Of a stretch of DNA of 64,000 nucleotides, positions 18,842 to 28,053 are shown in pieces; positions within the stretch are counted from its first letter, which is position 1, and the number at the start of each line of letters is the position of its first letter. Below the pieces are notes generated by a model that saw only the letters and a program-made list of their open reading frames with translations, searched no databases and was not told the DNA's origin. The stretch is from Eubacterium limosum (GTDB taxonomy: Bacteria > Bacillota > Clostridia > Eubacteriales > Eubacteriaceae), in assembly GCF_000807675.2 (NCBI RefSeq), contig NZ_CP019962.1:4003157-4067156 (forward strand). The letters run 5' to 3'. Position numbers and translations under genes: made by a program.

Positions 18842-19197
18842 GGTGTTCTCCTCCGTTCAGCACATGGCGCCTTTTCTGCATTCACTTTAACACCTCTGAA
18901 AGCTGGTTCATGTTTCCGGCCTGCTCATATAAGCATCCATACCGGTTAAAGTGTCTTAAATCATCCTTTGACAAGTATACTATCCTCAGCCGTATGATCT
19001 GCTTTGTATTTTTTACAACATCTTTTAATTTCCATTTTCCATAGCAAATAATCCAACTACACTTGTTCAGTTTATATTTTATTATAAGTTATATTATTAT
19101 GAAACACAAGTGGTTTTGATATGTATCGTGTTTGTAAGTAACACTTTTATCGTCTCTGAAGGCTTTAAAATTCACTCTATAATTTATTACGTTTTCA

Positions 19198-19226
19198 TTG
19201 CTTTTACCAGCGTACTGGATTATAAT
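19198..19226 (+). promoter_or_regulatory. promoter of the flavodoxin-like reductase gene
   Basis: TTGCTT (19198-19203), 17-base spacer, TATAAT (19221-19226), about 40 bases before the start at 19265. The rest of the 18842-19264 gap is AT-rich without a gene; it holds a loose inverted repeat CACTTGT (near 19061) / ACAAGTG (near 19106). Confidence 0.65.
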
Positions 19227-19264
19227 TTTACTCAATGGTTGTTCACGTTATCAGGAGGTTAAAC

Positions 19265-19813
19265 ATGAAAGTTTTAATTATTTCGTCCAGTCCCAGAAAA
19301 GGCGGTAACAGCGAACTGCTGGCTCGCGCCTTTGCACAGGGACTTCAGCAAAATGGCCATGTGGTTACAATGATTTCCGCTGGTCATATGAAAATAAACG
19401 GATGTCTGGCTTGCGATCAATGCTATGCCGAGCCTGAGGCACCCTGTATTCAAAAAGATGATTTTTGGAAAATTTACCCAATGCTTCTGGCTGCAGACAT
19501 GGTTGTGCTGGTATCCCCGCTGTATTTTTTTAATATGACGACCCAGCTAAAGGCTGTCATCGACCGAATGTACGCTTTTTGCAGGAGTAATCAGCCGATG
19601 CCCCTGGCAGGTAAAAAATCTGTCCTGATGATGACTGGCGCCAGCAGTGATCTGAAGGATTTTCTTCCCGCTATTGACAGTTACAAGTTAACCGCAGATT
19701 ATTTGAAATGGGAGGATAAAGGTATCTTTATCGCTTCTGATGTCTGGAAAAAGGATGATATTTTGAAAAGCGGCTGGCTGGAACAGGTTCTGGCGTTTGG
19801 GCAGAGCCTTTAA
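19265..19813 (+). CDS. NADPH-dependent FMN reductase / flavodoxin-like iron-sulfur flavoprotein
   Basis: Protein of 182 residues with the flavodoxin fold: phosphate-binding SSSPRKGGNSELLA near the N-terminus, a cysteine pair GCLACDQCY (about 47-55) and the flavin-binding VSPLYFFNMTTQLKAVIDR. Such proteins reduce quinones, nitro-compounds or azo bonds, or shuttle electrons; the Cys segment is common in clostridial iron-sulfur flavoproteins, though a full cluster motif is not obvious. The start at 19265 has TCAGGAGGT; an in-frame start 30 bases upstream has none. Confidence 0.85.
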   Translation: MKVLIISSSPRKGGNSELLARAFAQGLQQNGHVVTMISAGHMKINGCLACDQCYAEPEAPCIQKDDFWKIYPMLLAADMVVLVSPLYFFNMTTQLKAVIDRMYAFCRSNQPMPLAGKKSVLMMTGASSDLKDFLPAIDSYKLTADYLKWEDKGIFIASDVWKKDDILKSGWLEQVLAFGQSL

Positions 19814-19835
19814 AAAAACAATTTTGTTACTACAA

Positions 19836-19875
19836 AGCCGGGAGATTCCTCTCCTGGCTGATTTTTTAATTTTGC
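19836..19875 (+). terminator. terminator after the reductase gene
   Basis: Arms AGCCGGGAGA and TCTCCTGGCT around TTCC, followed by a T-rich tail, between the reductase gene and the GNAT gene. Confidence 0.8.
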
Positions 19876-19893
19876 ATTATCAGGAGGATAGCT

Positions 19894-20685
19894 TTGTACA
19901 CAATTTCGAAAAAAAATCTGTGGTGTGTCGCCCCATTATTCGAAGGCTGGAGTGAAACACCTGTATGGTCCTGTCTTCAAGGCCATCTTGGTCAGGCTTT
20001 TGCAGATGATCCACATAACCCCCAGTCGGCTCAGATATCAATCGGTGATTTCTGTTTTTTTGCCGGTATACCCAATCCAGAGCTCATTAGAAACATTCCC
20101 GATCCCAGCAAAGTTCCTGTTATTACTTTAGTCGCACGCCAGGAAAACTGGCATCCATTAATCGAATCTATCTATAATAGGCAATATAAAAAATTTACGC
20201 GCTATGCCTTAAAAAAAGAACCCGAAGCTTTCGATTTAGAACAGCTGCGGGCTAATCTTGCAATGCTTCCCCAGGACTGCGAAATTTATCAAATTGACGA
20301 TTTGCTTTATAACGCTCTGCAAAACGAGGATTGGTCTAAGGATTTATGCTCTCAGTTTAAAAATGCTCAGGACTATACACAAAACGGCCTTGGCTTTGTT
20401 ATCATAAAAAACCATGAAATCATTGCTGGTGCTTCCTCCTATACTTATTACAACGACGGTATCGAAATCCAAATCGATACCAAGCAGCCTTACCGAAGAC
20501 AGGGCCTGGCGCGAATTGTAGGCTCACGCCTTATATTAGAATGTCTGCAAGAAAACCTCTATCCAAGCTGGGATGCCGTCAGCCCGGAATCCCTGCACCT
20601 TGCCGAGAGTCTTGGGTATTGTCTGGAAACACCCTATACGGCTTATGCTGTGGGGGATATGACATTCTTATCCGCACCACGTTAA
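19894..20685 (+). CDS. GNAT-family acetyltransferase
   Basis: Protein of 263 residues. The C-terminal half is a GNAT fold: GLGFVIIKNHEIIAGASSYTYY, then the acetyl-CoA loop in YRRQGLARIVGSRLI and WDAVSPESLHLAESLGY. The N-terminal half (about 1-130) resembles the extra domain of the two-part GNAT_acetyltran family. The start is TTG at 19894 after AGGAGG; no ATG is suitably placed. The substrate is unknown. Confidence 0.8.
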   Translation: MYTISKKNLWCVAPLFEGWSETPVWSCLQGHLGQAFADDPHNPQSAQISIGDFCFFAGIPNPELIRNIPDPSKVPVITLVARQENWHPLIESIYNRQYKKFTRYALKKEPEAFDLEQLRANLAMLPQDCEIYQIDDLLYNALQNEDWSKDLCSQFKNAQDYTQNGLGFVIIKNHEIIAGASSYTYYNDGIEIQIDTKQPYRRQGLARIVGSRLILECLQENLYPSWDAVSPESLHLAESLGYCLETPYTAYAVGDMTFLSAPR

Positions 20686-20706
20686 AAAACAGGTTCATCG
20701 TACAAA

Positions 20707-22269
20707 TCAATTCGTTTTATGCTTTTCATCAATTGTATTGTTTTTATCAACGAGATTATATCTCTCTGGATGTATCGAAATGATTATTGCACTGATGACC
20801 ACAAGAATAATCAAAAACATGGCTGGAAGGCCTCCAATATTCGAGAGCATCTTAATACCAGTAATGCCTTCTCCCACCGACATCATAATCCAGGTCACCA
20901 CCGCTACAATAACACCCCAAACCGCAATCAAATAGGTTGGTGGCTCCGGCGAATCCGGTGCGATTCCCTTACTGCAAATGCCTGCAATGGCCATTGTGGT
21001 AGAATCGGCTGCGGTTACAAATGAAATCAAAACCGCTACCAAATACAATGGAATAAAAATCTGGCTTAAAGGCAAATTTTTAAACAACTGATAAATTACA
21101 TTTTCATACCCGGCATTATATGCATCAATAAGGCCCGAATCAGGGTTATTCATCAGCTGATTGACCGTTGCTCCAGAGATAATCATAAACCATACAATAC
21201 TAAATAAAGCGGTTACAAAAAGGTTCATTGCGATCACATCCTTTACCCGGCGTCCATAGCTGATTCTTCCCAGAAATACCGCGGTCACTGGCGCCCATGC
21301 CATCCAGTTCCCCAAATAAAACATCGTCCAATTTTTGGCCCAGGGATCGCCCTCGGCCGTTCCGGTAAACAGTGTACCGCTGAAAAAGGTTGCAATAAAC
21401 TGTCCTATGCTTTCAATACCAAAACTGAAAATAAAAACGGTCCCCCCAAACAGAAGTATAAACCCCAGTATGACAATATACATTGCCACATTTATATTCG
21501 ACAGGTATTTTATACCGCGAGTGATCCCCGTAACTGCAGCAATAACGGTCATGCCTCCAATCACAAGAATGATGATTCCCCACACCATCACATTTGAGTC
21601 GACACCCATCAGCTTACTGAGTCCACCGTTAATACTGAGCACGCCTGAAGCCAGAGAGGCGGCAAGACCGGTGACCAACGCAAAAACACAGATAAAATCC
21701 ACCGCTTTGCTCACTCCGCTTCTTCCTTTTTCCGGAATAAGCGGGGCAATGACAGAGCCCAAAGAGAAAGGCTGCCGCATATTATAATAAACAAACGCAA
21801 AAACAACCGCTAAAATTGTATAGAGTCCATAGGGCAGAACAGTCCAATGTCTGAAAACTGCTGCCATGGCAAATAACGACGCCTCTGAAGACAGAGCCTC
21901 AATGCCGCTTGATACCGGAGGATTAAGAATATGCTGTACGGGTTCAGCCGCTCCCCAAAATACAATGCCCGAAGCCACAGTGGTACAAAGCGTAATACTG
22001 AACCAATTCCAAACAGACATCATTGGTTTGGCCTCTTTTCCACCTATGACTATTTTTCCAAAGGGTGAAAAATACAAGCCAATACATACCAGAAAAACGA
22101 CCAAAGCGGTCAGTAAAAACAACCATCCGAATTCGTCCAATATCCACGCATACAGTGTGCCGGTTAAACTTACAAACGCCGCATTGTCTAAGAAAGCTAA
22201 TAAAATACAGGTACAGAAAAGCAACACAGCCGGTAAAAAAACCATTAAATTAATCTTTTGATGCTTCAT
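20707..22269 (-). CDS. BCCT-family betaine/carnitine/choline transporter
   Basis: Membrane protein of 520 residues with about twelve hydrophobic segments and the BCCT signatures GIVFWGAAEPVQH and GNWMAWAPVTAVFLGRISYGR (aromatic substrate-site helix). The family moves trimethylammonium compounds by Na+/H+ symport or exchange. It sits at the downstream end of the MttB/corrinoid island on the same strand, so it probably brings in the methyl donor. A terminator separates it from the MFS gene upstream, so it may have its own promoter. C-terminus short and hydrophilic, without a long osmosensing tail. Confidence 0.92.
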   Translation of the reverse strand: MKHQKINLMVFLPAVLLFCTCILLAFLDNAAFVSLTGTLYAWILDEFGWLFLLTALVVFLVCIGLYFSPFGKIVIGGKEAKPMMSVWNWFSITLCTTVASGIVFWGAAEPVQHILNPPVSSGIEALSSEASLFAMAAVFRHWTVLPYGLYTILAVVFAFVYYNMRQPFSLGSVIAPLIPEKGRSGVSKAVDFICVFALVTGLAASLASGVLSINGGLSKLMGVDSNVMVWGIIILVIGGMTVIAAVTGITRGIKYLSNINVAMYIVILGFILLFGGTVFIFSFGIESIGQFIATFFSGTLFTGTAEGDPWAKNWTMFYLGNWMAWAPVTAVFLGRISYGRRVKDVIAMNLFVTALFSIVWFMIISGATVNQLMNNPDSGLIDAYNAGYENVIYQLFKNLPLSQIFIPLYLVAVLISFVTAADSTTMAIAGICSKGIAPDSPEPPTYLIAVWGVIVAVVTWIMMSVGEGITGIKMLSNIGGLPAMFLIILVVISAIIISIHPERYNLVDKNNTIDEKHKTN

Positions 22270-22284
22270 TGTTTTCTCCTAAAG

Positions 22285-22317
22285 AAAAAAGCGGCCAAAT
22301 AGTTGGGCCGCTTTTTT
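22285..22317. terminator. terminator between MFS and BCCT genes
   Basis: Arms AAAAAAGCGGCC and GGCCGCTTTTTT, T-runs on both strands, seven bases after the MFS stop. Confidence 0.85.
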
Positions 22318-22324
22318 AATTTCA

Positions 22325-23566
22325 TTATTTTTCATGAATCAGCTTGTCTTTTTTTCCTCTTTTATAGATAACAAGTGCCAAAACAATTGCAATAACACCC
22401 CAAATTGCAATCCAGGCAAAAATCATATTAAAACCTGTTACAGGGTCTTTATCAAGCCATGATCCCATTAGAGAGGTAATAAAAGCGTCTGGAATAAAAC
22501 CAATAAACGATACAATACCACTGGCAATACCCGTCATGGCCACAGGGATACCGCTTTCTCCCATAATGGAAAAATAGACGGATTTCATCATAAAATACAT
22601 TAATGATAAAATCATAGTGACAATGATTGCTATAGTAACGAGATTAGACAAAAATGGTGTTGCGACAGCACAAACGATAATCGCGATCAAAACATAGACC
22701 AGAAAGATCAATCGTGATTTAAACTTGTCTGCGATAATTCCAGCCCCAATGCCTGCCACAACCGTTAAGACATAGCTGCGGATAATCGCCAGACTGCTTG
22801 ATACAGAGGCTGAGACTCCTAAAATTTGTGTGGTATACGTTCCCAGGTAATTAATGCCCGCAGCGATAATGGAATAACAGCTGAAAATAAAAAGTCCCAT
22901 CAACCAGACACCTGGCAGCTTCAAAGCTTTCAGGATACTCCCCTTTTCCTTTTTATCTTCGGTCTCTTTTACATCGCGTGAAACATTCTTAGGCAGAAAA
23001 ATGATGGCTAAAGCTGCAAAAATAATATAAACAACTGCCCCGATAATCAAAATAGCCCTAAAACCGCCGACGGCATCGGCAAAAAGACTGAGTATCCAGA
23101 CAAATACAAAGCCAGTTACTGTAGAGACGATACCGCGCATTGCTTCGCTGATCCCAAAAAGCTTTCCTTGTTCCTCCTCAGTTCCGAGATTCCTTAATAC
23201 AGCAATGTATGGTGACCACAGTGTTGCAGTTGTAAAAAAAGCAAACAATACATAGATAACAAGCAATGCACCATAACTTGGAAAACTTGCCTGCCAGAAG
23301 GTCATCGCGGCTGTTCCGACAAAAGACGCCGCCAATAAAAGTTTAGGACTAAACTTTTCTGCCAAAAAACCGCTAATTGGATAACAAAACAACGCAACAA
23401 GTCCGTAGACCGCACCTAAATTGCCAAGCTCCATATTGGTAAGCTGAAACGCGGCAATTGTTTGATCATAAAACGTAAAACGAATGTATGGAATAAAGTA
23501 AATGATCCCGACCATAAAACTGATCAGTACAACCAGAAAATTCCTCTTCCCTTTTGATAATTCCAT
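22325..23566 (-). CDS. MFS transporter of the methylamine island
   Basis: Twelve-helix major facilitator of 413 residues with GNLGAVYGLVALFCYPISGFLAEKFSPK (loop 2-3 region) and GTEEEQGKLFGISEAMRG. The start at 23566 has a GAGGAGA site; the longer ORF to 23611 would overlap the upstream gene. It lies 11 bases downstream of the divergent MttB-like gene, so it is in the same transcript. It is similar in layout to the MFS protein at 53209-54486 in the second island; perhaps it exports the demethylated product or imports a related compound. Confidence 0.85.
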   Translation of the reverse strand: MELSKGKRNFLVVLISFMVGIIYFIPYIRFTFYDQTIAAFQLTNMELGNLGAVYGLVALFCYPISGFLAEKFSPKLLLAASFVGTAAMTFWQASFPSYGALLVIYVLFAFFTTATLWSPYIAVLRNLGTEEEQGKLFGISEAMRGIVSTVTGFVFVWILSLFADAVGGFRAILIIGAVVYIIFAALAIIFLPKNVSRDVKETEDKKEKGSILKALKLPGVWLMGLFIFSCYSIIAAGINYLGTYTTQILGVSASVSSSLAIIRSYVLTVVAGIGAGIIADKFKSRLIFLVYVLIAIIVCAVATPFLSNLVTIAIIVTMILSLMYFMMKSVYFSIMGESGIPVAMTGIASGIVSFIGFIPDAFITSLMGSWLDKDPVTGFNMIFAWIAIWGVIAIVLALVIYKRGKKDKLIHEK

Positions 23567-23577
23567 GATTTTCTCCT

Positions 23578-24993
23578 CTAAATTTTTATATTCTGAAATT
23601 GAGTCATACAACGGTCCTCATCTCTCAGGTACTTGTCCAAAAGTATTCTTTTTTCTCTCGTAACCTCTGGTGGGACATAGGTATTCAATCTTTTTTGAAC
23701 GGCTTTCCCCACATAACCGATCAAATCCTGTTCACTCTCGGAACGCCAATTTCCAAGTGATTCTTTATTTAGATAACGGCTGTCATAAAATTCTTTTTTA
23801 ATAACTTTAAGCATATGGGTGTTAAAGTAACTTCCTCTGGGGCCTGCATTCTTTATAGCATCATAACAGCTTGTCTCCTCTGAGCAATCTATTCCACGGT
23901 ACAACCGCGCCAGCATTTCAATAATTTCTTCATCGATCAGATACTTTTCAAGACAAAATATTTTCTCATGATCAAGACTGCCCAATGAAAAGCTCATCAT
24001 ATCGCATTGAAGATCGTCAAACACCTCCCGGTAATGCGCCATGGCTTCAATACCAGCAGCAGCATCCAGCTCCTGTCCTCTAAAAGGAAGATTATCCATC
24101 ATAAACGGCACTTGATAATACCTCCACACTTGCGCCGCCAGCCTTAAAACATTTTTGCTCGCAATGTTTACGGCCCTCTTACCATTATGACTACAGGATA
24201 TCTGATTAGATACTGTAAAGATCACGGCATGCCCTGCAAAAAGCTTTTGGATAATACAGCAGTAACCCAAAGCTGCAGCGTTGACCCGAACACAAAGGGC
24301 TTCTTCCGTTAGCAATTCATTCTCTTTTACAGTGCTATGAATTCTCAATAAAACTGCCTGGTGAAACCCGGTTACACACTCCAAACACTCCATCTGCTTC
24401 CATGTAACAGCGCTGTCGTCATATACCTCCAATGGAACAGCTAGCTGGTACACATTTTTTTGTTCAAAATAATCGCCGATGAGTTTGAGTGATTCATACA
24501 AATCCGTTTTATTATCACATCTTCCTGGAAAAACAACCAAGGGTTTATTACTGTATTTAAGTAAAAAAGCTACTTGTTCGGTCTGTTTCCAATGACTGGA
24601 AAACCAGGGATAATACGTTGAAAAGTTAATAATGCGGCTGGTATCGATCAGCTTAAAAATATCAATACCATCTGTTTTATAAAAAGTATGTGCGTTGTTG
24701 TTTTTTAAGAATAATTTTGGTGTACCTGTAAATCCATAATAGCTTTTTGATCTTCCAATAGCTAAATCAGACACATCTGTTTTCAGCTGGATCATCGAAG
24801 GGCATAATTTGAGAGCATGCTCGATTTCATAATCCTTAAATTTTATTCTTCCTTTCTCTATCGTAAACCCTCTTTTCCTAAACCAGTCTGCCAGTTTTGT
24901 ATCTTCTAACAACAGACCGTTTTTCTTTAAAAGGGCTTTTGATTGTTCATGAAGGTTCCCATTTTTTTCAAAGTAATTTTTTTCAGCGCACAT
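23578..24993 (-). CDS. divergent MttB-superfamily methyltransferase
   Basis: Protein of 471 residues collinear with the neighbouring MttB homologue: DxxIFKLIDTSRIINFSTYYPW, PFRGQELDAAAGIEAM, KYLIDEEIIEMLARLYRGIDCSEETSC, NAGPRGSYFNTHMLK and the C-terminal YVPPEVTREKRILLDKYL. These positions fit the trimethylamine:corrinoid methyltransferase barrel. No in-frame UAG is present, so it is non-pyrrolysine. Conservation is weaker than in the next gene and the central substrate-site segments differ strongly, so it may use a different quaternary amine or have lost activity. 19 bases separate it from the upstream MttB gene. Confidence 0.8.
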   Translation of the reverse strand: MCAEKNYFEKNGNLHEQSKALLKKNGLLLEDTKLADWFRKRGFTIEKGRIKFKDYEIEHALKLCPSMIQLKTDVSDLAIGRSKSYYGFTGTPKLFLKNNNAHTFYKTDGIDIFKLIDTSRIINFSTYYPWFSSHWKQTEQVAFLLKYSNKPLVVFPGRCDNKTDLYESLKLIGDYFEQKNVYQLAVPLEVYDDSAVTWKQMECLECVTGFHQAVLLRIHSTVKENELLTEEALCVRVNAAALGYCCIIQKLFAGHAVIFTVSNQISCSHNGKRAVNIASKNVLRLAAQVWRYYQVPFMMDNLPFRGQELDAAAGIEAMAHYREVFDDLQCDMMSFSLGSLDHEKIFCLEKYLIDEEIIEMLARLYRGIDCSEETSCYDAIKNAGPRGSYFNTHMLKVIKKEFYDSRYLNKESLGNWRSESEQDLIGYVGKAVQKRLNTYVPPEVTREKRILLDKYLRDEDRCMTQFQNIKI

Positions 24994-25012
24994 ACTTAAC
25001 CTCTTTGTCCTG

Positions 25013-26449
25013 TTAAATTCTTTCCTTATAAGCTTCTGGCAGATATGGCATTAAAAGCTCATTTTGTTCTCTGGTGATCACCGGCGGCATGTAGCCGGAG
25101 ATACGGCTTCTAACAGCTTCTTCAAGAGTATCACGCAGCGGTGTCCCTCCCTGTGCCTGCCATTGATTGGGGTCATCCTTATTCAGATATTTAGGTAAAA
25201 TAAACTCTTCCCGATACATTTTTGGTGTTCTGCCAGTTACGAAGGTTCCACGAGGTCCGGCTTTTTGAAGATCTTTGAAGCAAAGTTTCTTTTCAGTGGT
25301 ATCCACTCCTTTTATTAGGCGTCTGACATAATTCCAAATCTCCTCATCTACCAGAAATTTTTCAAAGCTGATGACATTGAATGATCCAATGGTACCACAG
25401 CTATGCATGACCAAATCAGGATTGCACTCTTCTGTTGTCTGAATCATCAGCATCGATTCTAAACCCGCCTGCATGTCCATATCCTTAGCATCACTCAAGC
25501 CGCCACCAGTTCTAAATGGCAGATTGTAATATTCAGCAAGTCCTGCTGTAGCATAACTGACAAGCGCTGTCTCTGGTGCCCCAATACTCAACTGAATGGT
25601 ACGAAGGTTTGTCGAGCCTGAAGTATTTCCATATAAAACTGGCGTTCCAGGATTAATGAGCTGTATAAGCGTCAATCCTGCTAAAATCTCGGCGTTTGTC
25701 TGTGCAATCATTGAAGCGACCGATGCCGGCGCAGTCATCATCGGCATAGCGCATGGACAAATCCAGATTGGCTGGTTTTCTGCACAGATGCCCAATAGCT
25801 TTTCTATGGGATCATGATCATATGTTAACGGCGAAATCGGGTTAATATCGCCAAGGGCTACATACCCGTCAATGCCATAAAATCGCTTGACAAGCTGGTA
25901 GCCCTCCTGGGTAACCTCGCGAACCGAACGGTTCTCAGGCATGTGGAAGGTATCTACCTTTAACATAATATTGCGCTGATTGCAATACTTCAGAGACATA
26001 GCAATCAAATAAAACATTTTTTGCTCTGTTGTGAATCCTTTTAAATCTGGAAGATAATTTAGATAACCGACGTTGACGACTGGGCTGGTATCCGCAAGTT
26101 TGAATTGATTAATAGTGTCTTTATTATCCATCTTGCGTATTTTACCTTTTTCTGAAATATAAATATTTCCCATTGCCGGCATGCATACCTTCGATCCCCC
26201 GCCCAGATTGATGGTCTTGCCATCGCCTATGTTTACTTCAAAGCTTTCCGGCACCTTTTTTAAAGCTTTGTTTAACAGGGCTTCGTCAATAAAAACAATA
26301 TCTCCATCAACCTTTGCGCCATGCTTTTTAAAAAGTTCAATAGCTGTTTCATGTTCAAATTTAACTCCAATTTCACTTAAAATTTTTATACTTTCTTCGT
26401 GAATCGTTTGAATATCTTTCTTAGAAATAAATCGTTCGTATGGTTTCAT
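25013..26449 (-). CDS. non-pyrrolysine MttB-family corrinoid methyltransferase
   Basis: Protein of 478 residues of the MttB superfamily (TIM barrel): ESIKILSEIGVKFEHE, FKLADTSPVVNVGYLNY, GNTSGSTNLRTIQLSIGAPETAL, GGGLSDAKDMDMQAGLESM, AGPRGTFVTGRTPKMYR and a YMPPVITREQ C-terminus. No amber codon occurs in frame. Related Eubacterium proteins demethylate proline betaine, carnitine or gamma-butyrobetaine onto a corrinoid protein; the same role is inferred here, with the corrinoid protein at 28046. The substrate is undetermined. The start has a GGGGGAGA site. Two repeated operator-like elements lie just upstream. Confidence 0.9.
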   Translation of the reverse strand: MKPYERFISKKDIQTIHEESIKILSEIGVKFEHETAIELFKKHGAKVDGDIVFIDEALLNKALKKVPESFEVNIGDGKTINLGGGSKVCMPAMGNIYISEKGKIRKMDNKDTINQFKLADTSPVVNVGYLNYLPDLKGFTTEQKMFYLIAMSLKYCNQRNIMLKVDTFHMPENRSVREVTQEGYQLVKRFYGIDGYVALGDINPISPLTYDHDPIEKLLGICAENQPIWICPCAMPMMTAPASVASMIAQTNAEILAGLTLIQLINPGTPVLYGNTSGSTNLRTIQLSIGAPETALVSYATAGLAEYYNLPFRTGGGLSDAKDMDMQAGLESMLMIQTTEECNPDLVMHSCGTIGSFNVISFEKFLVDEEIWNYVRRLIKGVDTTEKKLCFKDLQKAGPRGTFVTGRTPKMYREEFILPKYLNKDDPNQWQAQGGTPLRDTLEEAVRSRISGYMPPVITREQNELLMPYLPEAYKERI

Positions 26450-26537
26450 AATCTCCCCCTTGACAACTATTATGATTGATTTGTCAAAGAGCCCTCCTTT
26501 AAAAATAAAATCATCATCTAAAACATCGCGATATTAA

Positions 26538-26558
26538 GTTGTACATGTAGCACATAGA
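26538..26558. promoter_or_regulatory. operator-like repeat, copy 1
   Basis: Contains TTGTACATGTAGCACATAG, nearly identical to copy 2 at 26606. The TGT...ACA half-sites resemble GntR-family operators, and two GntR genes lie next to it. It is 89 bases upstream of the MttB start. Confidence 0.55.
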
Positions 26559-26565
26559 TGGCCTT

Positions 26566-26600
26566 GAAAAAATAAACACAATAATTCGTGTTTATTTTTC
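26566..26600. repeat. inverted repeat between the two operator copies
   Basis: Arms GAAAAAATAAACAC and GTGTTTATTTTTC with an eight-base loop. It may terminate the corrinoid-GntR-GntR transcript on the minus strand, or be part of the control region. Confidence 0.55.
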
Positions 26601-26605
26601 TTTAT

Positions 26606-26626
26606 GTTGTACATATTACACATAGA
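26606..26626. promoter_or_regulatory. operator-like repeat, copy 2
   Basis: Contains TTGTACATATTACACATAG in the same orientation as copy 1, 68 bases away (between six and seven helical turns). Confidence 0.55.
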
Positions 26627-26656
26627 ATATATCAGGATTTAGTATTTCTGTCAACC

Positions 26657-27355
26657 CTATTTTTCATGAATCTGTAGTTTTAAATCGTGGTTTGCGACAT
26701 AAATTTCGCTCAAACCCACAAACGACTTCTTTTCAGTGTAATATTCACGCCTGATTTTATAAAGAATACTCTCTTCTGCCAAAATCATAGCTTGGCGAAT
26801 TTTCTCTTCGCCCATCTCGATTCTCAATGCAAGTTGTTTATAAATTGCAGGGCTGTCCATCACAAGATCCATTTCACCAATCCATTTTTCAGCATTAATA
26901 CTTTCCAGACACATATGAGCATTGTACAAAATATAATCCACTTTATACAATACTGGAAAGGCTCCCGCCCTATAAATACGATGGCACTCAATATATTTTT
27001 TATGGTAGAATCTCGGGTCCCTTACTTCTTTATTATCTGGTCCTTTTTTAAATATTACCAGATTAGAATCTGTAACTGGCTCTTTTAAATTGCTAAATTC
27101 ATTAAATTTAAGAATAAAGCGTTTTTCTTCAATAGAACTTACAAAAACACCAACGCGTTTTTTGCTGTAGATATAGCCTTCTTTTTTCAAAATATCCAGA
27201 CTTTTTCGAATCGTAGAATCGCTGGCATTATATTCACTGCATAGCTCAAGTACTGAAGGCAGACGCTGCTCAGGCTTAAAAATATTTTCTTCAATTTTTT
27301 CACGGATATCACTTGCAATAAGCTCATAGGCTGTAAAATGATTGTTCACTGTCAA
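26657..27355 (-). CDS. GntR/HutC-type regulator (second of a tandem pair)
   Basis: Protein of 232 residues: N-terminal GntR winged helix (about 1-72: RLPSVLELCSEYNASDSTIRKSLDILKKEGYIYSKK) and a C-terminal UTRA-like ligand domain (about 85-230). Its start overlaps the end of the preceding GntR gene by four bases, so the two are translated together. It probably senses the methylated amine or a product and controls the MttB genes through the repeats at 26538 and 26606. Confidence 0.85.
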   Translation of the reverse strand: MTVNNHFTAYELIASDIREKIEENIFKPEQRLPSVLELCSEYNASDSTIRKSLDILKKEGYIYSKKRVGVFVSSIEEKRFILKFNEFSNLKEPVTDSNLVIFKKGPDNKEVRDPRFYHKKYIECHRIYRAGAFPVLYKVDYILYNAHMCLESINAEKWIGEMDLVMDSPAIYKQLALRIEMGEEKIRQAMILAEESILYKIRREYYTEKKSFVGLSEIYVANHDLKLQIHEK

Positions 27356-28053
27356 ACCGATACCCCTCTAATTTCACTTTCATTCCATTTTATATAAATT
27401 TTATTCCATCCCAGTGGAATTTTATCCCGGTCACAAATGATAATGTCCAAAACCATTAAAGGTTCTGGAGCTTCCATCTGCATAACGCTACATAAAAAAT
27501 CATCCGCCATCATTGAAGACAGGTATATCTCCTCTGTCATTTCATATTGAGAAATTTTATTTTTCAAGATATCTCTCAAACTATTGTAATTCAGATTTTC
27601 TTCCTTCAGAGGTATCCCCAGAAAATACGGGATATTTTTAACATCAAAAGCCACAATCTGATCGCCTCTTTTTAGCTGGGACTGAATTCGCAAAACCTTA
27701 TCTGTCGGTGCCACCTGCAAATTATAAACAAGGTAGACATCCGGCGAAAGAATGGTGGCTTCATATAACTCTGACTTATCAAATCCCTTGCAAATAACAT
27801 CTTCAAGTCTAAAGTTAACCTCATAATTATCCTTGTTTAAAACATGTACAAAGGTCCCTTTGCCTGGCACTGTATATAAATAACCGTCCTCCACAAGCTC
27901 CATAATCGCTCTCCGGACGGTTCGCCGGCTTACACTGTACTCAGTGCACAGCTCTTTTTCGGAGGGGAGCAGCTCATTCGATTTATAGATATTACTTTGT
28001 ATCTTCTGTTTGATATTCTCTATAATTTCCGTATACTTCGTATATTCACCCAT
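27352..28053 (-). CDS. GntR/HutC-type regulator (first of a tandem pair)
   Basis: Protein of 233 residues: GntR winged helix (about 1-70: LLPSEKELCTEYSVSRRTVRRAIMELVEDGYLYTVPGKGTFV) and a UTRA-like C-terminal domain with APTDKVLRIQSQLKRGDQ. The ATG at 28053 overlaps the end of the corrinoid protein gene by eight bases; an alternative GTG three bases upstream is possible. Having two different GntR proteins in one operon suggests a heteromer or two effectors. Confidence 0.85.
   Translation of the reverse strand: MGEYTKYTEIIENIKQKIQSNIYKSNELLPSEKELCTEYSVSRRTVRRAIMELVEDGYLYTVPGKGTFVHVLNKDNYEVNFRLEDVICKGFDKSELYEATILSPDVYLVYNLQVAPTDKVLRIQSQLKRGDQIVAFDVKNIPYFLGIPLKEENLNYNSLRDILKNKISQYEMTEEIYLSSMMADDFLCSVMQMEAPEPLMVLDIIICDRDKIPLGWNKIYIKWNESEIRGVSV

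Noticed and set aside
23578-26449. Pyrrolysine-containing trimethylamine methyltransferases
   Set aside because: No in-frame UAG in either gene; both run as uninterrupted frames to normal C-termini.
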